Below, piece by piece: positions 1-5,562 of a stretch of 9,372 bases of DNA. Position numbers and translations under genes: made by a program. The notes below the pieces were generated by a model that was given only the letters and a program-made list of their open reading frames with translations, was not told the origin of the DNA and made no database searches. Location: assembly GCA_007123195.1 (NCBI GenBank), contig SKLO01000002.1, positions 1 through 9,372 of the forward strand, read 5' to 3'. Positions within the stretch are counted from its first letter, which is position 1. The number at the start of each line of letters is the position of its first letter. The DNA comes from Verrucomicrobiales bacterium (GTDB lineage Bacteria; Verrucomicrobiota; Verrucomicrobiia; Verrucomicrobiales; SKLO01).

Positions 1-72
1 GGCGATCCTGCCGGAGATCCCTCGGGCGAATCATCCGGAGATTCGTCCGGCGACCCCTCGGGCGAAGCCTCC
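1..72 (+). repeat. 12-bp-unit coding repeat (tetrapeptide G-[D/E]-x-[S/A])
   Basis: Six consecutive 12-base units encode GDPA, GDPS, GESS, GDSS, GDPS and GEAS within gene 1, then dissolve into Glu/Gly/Ser-rich sequence. The array touches the window edge, so the true copy number is unknown. It probably forms a flexible acidic linker between an unseen upstream part and the helical region. Confidence 0.8.
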
Positions 73-1482
73 GAGGGCGGTGAAGCCGGCGCTTCCGAGG
101 AATCCCCGTCCGTCACCCAGGGCGATCCCGATGCCGGCGCTTCAGGCGGCGGCGAGTCCGAGGAAGCCCCGCCCGTGCCCTCGGTGGCCGACCACGAAAG
201 CGGATTCCTTGAACCCGTCGACCCCGGTGACTCCGAAGGCGGCGGCGGTCCCGGTGCCCTGGGCCTGCCCCAGACCACCCTCGGCGCCCTGCCCGGCGAC
301 GACGACGAGGACGGCGCGCCATCGCCGCCCGCTTCCCCCGCCCAGGAACAACTCGACGCCGCCCTCGACGAACAGCGCGACCTGCTCGCCGAGTTCGCCA
401 AGGTCGCCGACGAACTGTCCGAACTGCTGTCCGGTTTCGAAGCCAGCACCTTCGTCAAGCGACTCAAGACCGCCTCGCGCGCCCAGCTCGACATCGCCTC
501 GGCCCTCACCAGCGACACCCTCGACGCCTTCGGCCTGGAGGACGAACTGGTGCCCGAACCCTCGGCCAGGGCGTCCGCCGACCTCGCCGCCGAGGCGCGG
601 GAACAAAGCGACATCGTCGGCCTCATCCAGAGCGACCTCGCCGCCTTCATCAACCGCAACCCCGAACTGCGCTTCACCACCCTGCTGCAGGAAATGCGCG
701 ACGCCCAGGTGGTGCGCGAACTTGCCTCCCTCAGTGACATCACCGACCAGAACTACAGCGGCCGCTCGATTGCCGGCTCCCAATACTGGGCCGACACCCT
801 CGACCGCTGGGCCGAGAACCTGGTCGCCGCCCCCGATGACGGCGGCGAAGGGGAGGGCGAGGGCGAAAGCGAGAACGTGCCGCCCGAGGTGATTCTCAAG
901 ATGATGCAGGCCCTGCGCGCCGAGATCGACCTGCGCGAGGCCACCCGCGAGGTCGACAATGCCCGCCCCGCCCTGTCGGAGGAGGAGTTCGCCAACGAGG
1001 CCAACCAACTGGCCGAAACCCAGTATGAAGTCGCCTACCTCGTCGGCGACGCCATCGACATCCTCACCCACGAGCCCCAGGGACCGGAGCGGTTCCAGAA
1101 CGAAATCGCCCTGCTCACCCGCGTCGCCGAAGTCATGGTCGAGGCCCGCGATATCCTCGGCGAACCGCATGCCGGCAGCCGCGCCATCGCTGCCGAAACC
1201 GAGGCCATCGAACTGCTGCTGCAGGCCAATCGCAGCGCCGGTGGCGGCGGCGGAGGAGGCGGTGGCTCGCCGGGTGGCGGCGGCACCGCCGAACGATCCA
1301 CCGCGTCCGCCCTGGCCCGCCTCGGCGAGGGCTCGGAAGCCGACACCGAAGCGCCCGAGCGCTCCGTCGGCCAGGCCACCGGCCGCGCCGGCCGCGAATT
1401 CCCCGAGGAATTCCGCAGCGGGCTCGACGCCTACTTCAACGCCCTCGAATCCCCGTCCGGAGGAACCAGCAGCCAGCCATGA
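1..1482 (+). CDS. C-terminal part of a large helical protein (5' end outside the window), planctomycete-type operon protein
   Basis: The frame is open from base 1 to TGA at 1480-1482, giving 493 residues without an N-terminus. A GTG at 175 could be taken as a start, but the same reading continues upstream as Gly/Asp/Glu/Ser repeats, so I treat the gene as partial. Order: acidic low-complexity region (1-339), long helical, coiled-coil-like region (about 340-1236) with EQRDLLAEFAKVADEL and FVKRLKTASRAQLDIA, a Gly/Glu linker (835-873), a second helical block starting PPEVILKMMQALRAEIDLRE, a polyglycine tract, and a closing EFRSGLDAYFNALE. These blocks resemble, from memory, large proteins encoded beside MoxR ATPase and von Willebrand-type genes in planctomycetes, whose N-termini carry membrane helices; that is family recollection, not tested. 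No cysteine is present. Its stop overlaps the next start, so the two are probably translationally coupled. Function unknown; a membrane-anchored scaffold is my inference. Confidence 0.85.
   Translation, partial: GDPAGDPSGESSGDSSGDPSGEASEGGEAGASEESPSVTQGDPDAGASGGGESEEAPPVPSVADHESGFLEPVDPGDSEGGGGPGALGLPQTTLGALPGDDDEDGAPSPPASPAQEQLDAALDEQRDLLAEFAKVADELSELLSGFEASTFVKRLKTASRAQLDIASALTSDTLDAFGLEDELVPEPSARASADLAAEAREQSDIVGLIQSDLAAFINRNPELRFTTLLQEMRDAQVVRELASLSDITDQNYSGRSIAGSQYWADTLDRWAENLVAAPDDGGEGEGEGESENVPPEVILKMMQALRAEIDLREATREVDNARPALSEEEFANEANQLAETQYEVAYLVGDAIDILTHEPQGPERFQNEIALLTRVAEVMVEARDILGEPHAGSRAIAAETEAIELLLQANRSAGGGGGGGGGSPGGGGTAERSTASALARLGEGSEADTEAPERSVGQATGRAGREFPEEFRSGLDAYFNALESPSGGTSSQP
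1240..1284 (+). repeat. Polyglycine tract in gene 1
   Basis: Nine consecutive glycine codons (1240-1266), then Ser-Pro and four more glycines. Codons are mixed GGC/GGA/GGT, so this is not a pure trinucleotide run. It separates the helical region from a short C-terminal tail that ends in a conserved-looking helix, and reads as a flexible hinge. Confidence 0.85.
1459..1463 (+). promoter_or_regulatory. Possible distant Shine-Dalgarno (GGAGG) for gene 2
   Basis: GGAGG lies inside the last codons of gene 1, 15 bases before the ATG at 1479. That spacing is longer than usual, so it may be chance in a GC-rich Ser-Gly-Gly coding stretch. The ATGA overlap offers re-initiation as an alternative explanation for how gene 2 is translated. 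Confidence 0.25.
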
Positions 1483-1601
1483 AGCCGCCGACCACCACCC
1501 CGCCCGCGCGACAGGCCTCACGCCTCCGCCGGCTGCGCCCGCTCGCGCGGCTGCTGCCCGCCGCCGCCATTGCCGGCTGGATTCCGTCTCCGGCAATCGC
1601 C
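1479..1601 (+). other. Signal peptide of gene 2
   Basis: Residues 1-41: a long n-region ending in SRLRRLRPLAR, a hydrophobic core LLPAAAIAGWI and an A-I-A site with predicted cleavage before ADQ. It looks like Sec export. Arginines are plentiful but there is no S/T-RR-x-F-L-K box, so Tat export is not supported. Confidence 0.75.
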
Positions 1602-4274
1602 GCCGACCAGGGCGCGGCACCCGCCATCGTCGAACTCAGGCTGGAAACCGCCGTCGCTGAAGAAGCGCCGCCGGCCGCCAACCCCGTTGCCGCCATGGCC
1701 GCCGAGGCCGCCCGCGAAGCCGCCAGGGTCGGCGCTGCCATCCGCGGCGATGCCGCGCCCGAGCCGCAAGCCGCACCCGCCCCATGGGCTCAACCGCAGG
1801 GCTTCGTGCTCGGACTCGGCGGCGCCAATGCCGGCGCCGCGGTCCAGGTCGAGGGCGGCGTCATCGTCGGCGGAGGAGTCGGCGACGTCCAGATCAGGGT
1901 CCAGGCGATGCCCGCCGCCGAACTCGAGGTTGCCCGGCGTCAAGCCGATGCCGCCGCCGGCGCCGCTGAGGCCGCCCTCGGCGATGAAAAACCGGCCCCG
2001 CGAAACGTCCGCGAGGATCACCCCGAGGCCTTCAACAAGCTCGTCACCCACCGGGTCGAAAGCCTGTCCCAACTCATGATCGCCGCCGCCCGTGATTCGG
2101 TCGCCGCTCTGGTCAAGGAACATGACCTCAGCGACGCCGCCGCCGCCGGCCTCGTCGAGACCGCGGAAGAAACCGTCGCCGGCCTCAAGCAGGGACTCAC
2201 CGAGGACTTCGCGGAATTCCTCGACCAGTTGTTCAACTGGTCGATGTCGCACAACACCGGGGAGGACACCGAGCAACTGCTCGACATGCTGGTCACCGGC
2301 ATCGAGTCGGGCGACATCGAGGATTACCTCGGCTTCTACCACGCGCCGCTGGACCTGCGGCTCGGCCGCCAGCAGCCGTGGATCGACGCCGTCGCCGCCG
2401 CGCTCCCCGACCAGCCCTCCCTCGACGCCTGGCAACAGCAGTTCGACGACCAGGTCGCCGCCGAAGCCGAGGCCATCGGCGAATACCTGGACGAGGCCCA
2501 GCAGCAGCTGCGCGGCGCCATGGAAACCGAGCTGCAGGAACAGCTTGAGCGACTGTTCCAAATGGTCGCGTTCGAGGACGACACCAGGGACACCCTGAAG
2601 GAAAGCGCCGACGAGATGATCGACGCCGCCTTTGAGGACTGGCGCGAGCGCGTCACCTTCGTCCTCGCGCGCACCGAACAGGATTTCTGGGACTCCTTCG
2701 CCGAGGAATTCGGCGTCGGCGTCGATCCGGTCGACTGGGAACAGGCCATCGCCGCCATCCTCACCGAGGAACAACGCCAGGCCTGGGCCCTGGTGCGCGA
2801 AGAGCGCGACAAGGAGGAGATGCAGCGCTTCGAGGAACGCATCGAAGCCACCGCCGCCAACTACGAGAATCACTTCCGCAACCGCATGAACGAGAGCATC
2901 GACGAGGTGCTGCTGCTCATGGAGCTGGAGGACGAGCGCGCCGAGCGCTTCCGCAAGGCCGCCGACGACGCCGTCAGGGAGGTGATCGAGGAGTGGAAAC
3001 AGGAGGCCCGCGATTGGGTCGGCAACCTCGACGGCGACGCCCGCCAGCAGGCCCTCCGAAGGGGCAACGTGCCGATCGGCTTCGACGGCGACAAGGTGCA
3101 GAAACAACCCTCCTGGACCGGTGCCTTCGAGCAGATCCTCACAGAAGACGAGCTCCAGCGCTGGAACGACATCCGTGAGGCCTTCGACCGCCAGCGCCAC
3201 ACCGCCGCCGCCAGGGTCATCCTCGTCAGCATGGACCAGGGCGTCGGCCTCACCGCCAGCCAGTGGGAACAACTCGCCGAACTGTTCGACAAGGCCGACC
3301 TCACCCGCATCGTCCAGCGCTTCACCGCCAACCATTTCCACATGCACCCCAACGAATTCGGCCGCGCCCTGCGCTCGATGCCCGAGGACAAGGTGCGCGA
3401 GATCCTCACCGATACCCAATGGCAGCGCTGGGGCGACTACATCGACTTCATCGAGAACCCGCACGGCACCCGCCGCTCGGTCCGCGCCGTGCGCGATGGT
3501 GGCGGCCGCGACGATGGCGACTTCTCCGCCGACGCCCGCCGCATGGAACAGACCGTCACCCAGTTCATCCATCAGCGCACCGCCCAGGAGCGCGACCGCG
3601 TGCTGATGGAAATCCTCGCCGAGATCGAGTTCGTCAGCCTCACCGCCGACCTGCCGGACCTGACCCTCCAGCGCCTGCAAACGGCCGCCAAGGGCGCCGC
3701 CGAGGAAGTCATCGACGAATGGGACGACAATTTCACCCGCACCATCCGCGATCGCCTGCGCACCGTCCAGAACCAGAACTTCGAACGCCAGCTGGCCTCG
3801 CTCGGCCACTTCAACTTCAGCAGCCGCGATGTCACCGAAACCCGCGTCTGGAACCGACTGCTGAGCTACCTCGACGCCGAGGGCCACGCCGATACCCGCG
3901 CCCTCGCGCTCGCCCAGCGCGAGGCCCTGCACCTCAGCGCCATCGCCGACATCGTCACCATCCACAGCGCCGGCCAGCTCGGCATGGCGCCCTCCCAATG
4001 GCCCGACCTCCACGCCGCTGTGCTCGCCTCACTGGCCGAATACGGCCCCGACTTCGAGGCCGCCATGGGCCGCTCCAACGTCGCCTGGTACCTGCGCAAT
4101 CCGGGCATCATCATGCCGCTCGCCGGCATCCCCGAGGACCAGCTGCGCGCGATCCTCACCGAACGCCAATACCGCCGCTGGCGCGACCAGGTCGGCACCT
4201 CCACCACCGGCTTCTGGTCAAGGGTGGAATCCTCCCACCGCCAGCGCACCAGCCAGTCGTCCCGCGACGAGTGA
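1479..4274 (+). CDS. Exported 931-residue helical repeat protein with LTxxQ-like motifs, function unknown
   Basis: Starts at ATG overlapping gene 1's TGA. Residues 1-41 form a signal peptide: an Arg-rich n-region, a hydrophobic core and PAIA before ADQ. An Ala/Pro/Glu-rich linker (about 42-105) and a Gly/Val patch (107-142) follow, then an acidic, Trp-rich helical body to the C-terminus with no cysteine at all. The body contains degenerate repeats. Four helical blocks resemble one another (about 209-250, 367-392, 485-510, 724-752; for example DDAVREVIEEW and GAAEEVIDEW). A motif of the form (A/Q/E)ILTxxxxxxW recurs at 426-436, 552-562, 641-651 and 891-901. The LTxxQ pattern recalls periplasmic Spy/CpxP-type chaperones, but the spacing and size differ and I do not claim membership. 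Probably soluble in the periplasm or envelope and acting with its operon neighbours; no enzymatic motif seen. Confidence 0.9.
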   Translation: MKPPTTTPPARQASRLRRLRPLARLLPAAAIAGWIPSPAIAADQGAAPAIVELRLETAVAEEAPPAANPVAAMAAEAAREAARVGAAIRGDAAPEPQAAPAPWAQPQGFVLGLGGANAGAAVQVEGGVIVGGGVGDVQIRVQAMPAAELEVARRQADAAAGAAEAALGDEKPAPRNVREDHPEAFNKLVTHRVESLSQLMIAAARDSVAALVKEHDLSDAAAAGLVETAEETVAGLKQGLTEDFAEFLDQLFNWSMSHNTGEDTEQLLDMLVTGIESGDIEDYLGFYHAPLDLRLGRQQPWIDAVAAALPDQPSLDAWQQQFDDQVAAEAEAIGEYLDEAQQQLRGAMETELQEQLERLFQMVAFEDDTRDTLKESADEMIDAAFEDWRERVTFVLARTEQDFWDSFAEEFGVGVDPVDWEQAIAAILTEEQRQAWALVREERDKEEMQRFEERIEATAANYENHFRNRMNESIDEVLLLMELEDERAERFRKAADDAVREVIEEWKQEARDWVGNLDGDARQQALRRGNVPIGFDGDKVQKQPSWTGAFEQILTEDELQRWNDIREAFDRQRHTAAARVILVSMDQGVGLTASQWEQLAELFDKADLTRIVQRFTANHFHMHPNEFGRALRSMPEDKVREILTDTQWQRWGDYIDFIENPHGTRRSVRAVRDGGGRDDGDFSADARRMEQTVTQFIHQRTAQERDRVLMEILAEIEFVSLTADLPDLTLQRLQTAAKGAAEEVIDEWDDNFTRTIRDRLRTVQNQNFERQLASLGHFNFSSRDVTETRVWNRLLSYLDAEGHADTRALALAQREALHLSAIADIVTIHSAGQLGMAPSQWPDLHAAVLASLAEYGPDFEAAMGRSNVAWYLRNPGIIMPLAGIPEDQLRAILTERQYRRWRDQVGTSTTGFWSRVESSHRQRTSQSSRDE
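2103..4208 (+). repeat. Degenerate protein-level repeats in gene 2
   Basis: Two unit types alternate. Type A is a helix pair ending in an EW or DW pair (starting near 2103, 2577, 2931 and 3648). Type B begins with T/P-SQW and ends with a PEDxxRxILTxxQxxRW signature (3240-3458 and 3969-4208). The order A, A, A-B, A-B suggests an older A unit followed by tandem duplication of an A-B pair. The DNA itself is diverged, so this is ancient protein repetition, not a recent DNA duplication. Confidence 0.6.
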
Positions 4275-4302
4275 CCCGATTCCCGATTCCTGAATCCTGA
4301 CC
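4275..4302 (+). repeat. Degenerate 7-bp tandem repeat between genes 2 and 3
   Basis: The 48-bp spacer begins right after gene 2's stop with CCCGATT, CCCGATT, CCTGAAT, CCTGACC. The first two units are identical, the others match the pattern partly. The rest of the spacer shows no Shine-Dalgarno sequence before the ATG at 4323 and no terminator-like hairpin with a T run, which fits readthrough within an operon. Confidence 0.55.
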
Positions 4303-4322
4303 CTGAGCCCGGCCCAGCCGCC

Positions 4323-5432
4323 ATGAACTTGAACCGACGTTCCCGTTTCCACACCCCGTCACGCCCGCTCCGCCGCCGCCCGGCCGCGGTCACCGCCGTC
4401 ATGCTCGGCCTGGCGCTCGGACTGCTGGCGGCCCCCGGCCACGCCCACGCCCAGGCCCGCGCGCCGGAACTGCGCTTCGGCGGCCAGGTCCCGGCCGAGG
4501 TCGACGAAATCTACGAGGCCGGCCTCGCCTGGCTGGCCCGCGCCCAGAACGACGAGGGCCGCTGGACCGACGGCCAACAGGGCCCCGGCGTCAACGGCCT
4601 CTGCCTGATGGCCTTCCTCGCCTCCGGCGAGGACCCCAATTTCGGCCGCTACGCCCCGGTCATCCGCCGCGCCCTGCGCAGCATCATCCTCGATCAGGAC
4701 GCCGAAACCGGCTACATCTCCAACAGCATGTATCACCACGGCTTCGCCATGCTCGCCCTGGCCGAGGCCTACGGTGCCGTCGATGAACGCCTGATCTGGC
4801 AGGGCGCCGGTGGCGAGGACGGCGAGTCACAAACCCGCAGCCTCGGCGAGGCGCTGGAACTGGCCGTGCGCCTGGCCGTCACCTCGCAGCAGAACAACCG
4901 CTTCGGCGCCTGGCGCTACAGCCCCGAAGCCCAGGACGCCGACACCTCGGTCGCCGGCGCCGTCATCATGGGCCTGCTGGCCGCCCGCAACGCCGGCCTC
5001 GAAGTGCCCGATGAATCCATCGACACCGGCCTCGAATACATCCGCAGCAACACCTTCCGCGACGGCACCGTCGCCTACTCCGGCGGCATGGGCATGGGCG
5101 AATCCATGAACCGCTCCGCCATCGCCGTGCTGGTCGCCGCCGTCGGTCGCCAGACCGACACCTGGGAATACTCCGCCACCCTCGACTACATCTCCAGCCG
5201 CCTCGACCACCGCGAGGCCGGACACTACCTCGACTACTTCCGCTACTACATGGCCCAGGCCCTGTTCCAGGGCGACTACGAAGCCTGGCAAACCTGGAAC
5301 ACCTCCACCATCCGCCAGCTGGAAAACGCCCGCAGCGACGACGGCAGCTTCAACGGCAGCTCCTACAGCACCGCCATGTCCCTGCTCGCTCTCGCCCTCA
5401 ATTACCGGTTCCTGCCGGTCTACGAACGCTGA
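4323..5432 (+). CDS. Exported prenyltransferase/squalene-oxidase repeat protein (alpha/alpha barrel)
   Basis: An Arg-rich n-region and hydrophobic core (23-38) end in AHA before QAR, giving a signal peptide of about 43 residues; ATG at 4323 keeps it whole, whereas the next ATG (4401) would lose the basic n-region. The mature protein has a QW-type motif, GLAWLARAQNDEGRW (67-81), and six hydrophobic helices evenly placed (starting near 91, 139, 209, 263, 308 and 348), as expected for one complete alpha6/alpha6 toroid. DADTSV at 205-210 occupies the place of the cyclase DxDD motif but lacks the last Asp. At 369 residues it is about half of a hopene cyclase, and farnesyltransferase-like zinc ligands are not evident (one Cys, residue 94). 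Such exported single-barrel proteins, ending in YRFLP(I/V)YER, are familiar to me from planctomycetes near MoxR/VWA operons. Terpene cyclisation is unlikely; a binding or structural role is inferred. Confidence 0.9.
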   Translation: MNLNRRSRFHTPSRPLRRRPAAVTAVMLGLALGLLAAPGHAHAQARAPELRFGGQVPAEVDEIYEAGLAWLARAQNDEGRWTDGQQGPGVNGLCLMAFLASGEDPNFGRYAPVIRRALRSIILDQDAETGYISNSMYHHGFAMLALAEAYGAVDERLIWQGAGGEDGESQTRSLGEALELAVRLAVTSQQNNRFGAWRYSPEAQDADTSVAGAVIMGLLAARNAGLEVPDESIDTGLEYIRSNTFRDGTVAYSGGMGMGESMNRSAIAVLVAAVGRQTDTWEYSATLDYISSRLDHREAGHYLDYFRYYMAQALFQGDYEAWQTWNTSTIRQLENARSDDGSFNGSSYSTAMSLLALALNYRFLPVYER

Positions 5433-5447
5433 TCACCCACGCTGATC
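5426..5447 (+). repeat. 9-bp direct repeat spanning the gene 3 stop
   Basis: ACGCTGATC occurs at 5426-5434 and again at 5439-5447, period 13. The first copy contains gene 3's TGA, the second lies just before gene 4's ATG at 5449. The 16-bp spacer looks like a slipped duplication of the end of gene 3. No Shine-Dalgarno sequence is seen in it. Confidence 0.6.
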
Positions 5448-5448
5448 G

Positions 5449-5562
5449 ATGCCCCGACTGTTCATGAGCAACACGCCCAGCCACCTGCTTCCACGGTCCA
5501 TCCTGCCCGCCGCCCTGCTGGCCTGGCTGTTGGTCTCAACCGCCGCCCTCCACCCGGTCGCG
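5449..5562 (+). other. Signal peptide of gene 4
   Basis: Residues 1-38 with a hydrophobic core SILPAALLAWLLVSTAAL and a V-A site, cleavage predicted before ADQ. The resulting mature N-terminus, ADQPPAPGVV, closely parallels that of gene 2 (ADQGAAPAIV). Confidence 0.75.

Noticed and set aside
175..177. GTG as the true start of gene 1
   Set aside because: The frame stays open to the left edge and encodes an in-frame repetitive linker, and no ribosome site precedes the GTG.
1479..1601. Tat signal peptide on gene 2
   Set aside because: RR pairs are present but no S/T-RR-x-F-L-K consensus; a Sec-type signal explains the sequence.
142..1620. Minus-strand open frame of 492 codons opposite gene 1
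   Set aside because: Gly/Ala-rich shadow caused by high GC; crosses the gene 1/gene 2 joint and lacks motifs.
1518..4013. Minus-strand open frame of 831 codons opposite gene 2
   Set aside because: It mirrors gene 2's C-ending codons. The product is Gly/Val/Ala/Asp-rich without a recognisable domain, whereas gene 2 has a signal peptide and internal repeats.
4285..4296. Inverted repeat GATTC-CT-GAATC as a terminator between genes 2 and 3
   Set aside because: Arms are 5 bp with a 2-base loop and no T run follows; too weak to act as a terminator.
3263..4300. Plus-strand frame of 345 codons overlapping the end of gene 2
   Set aside because: Arg/Pro/His-rich translation typical of an out-of-frame reading of GC-rich coding sequence; no domain.
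4323..5432. Squalene-hopene cyclase
   Set aside because: About half the expected length, exported, and the DxDD acid motif is incomplete (DADT); only the barrel fold is supported.
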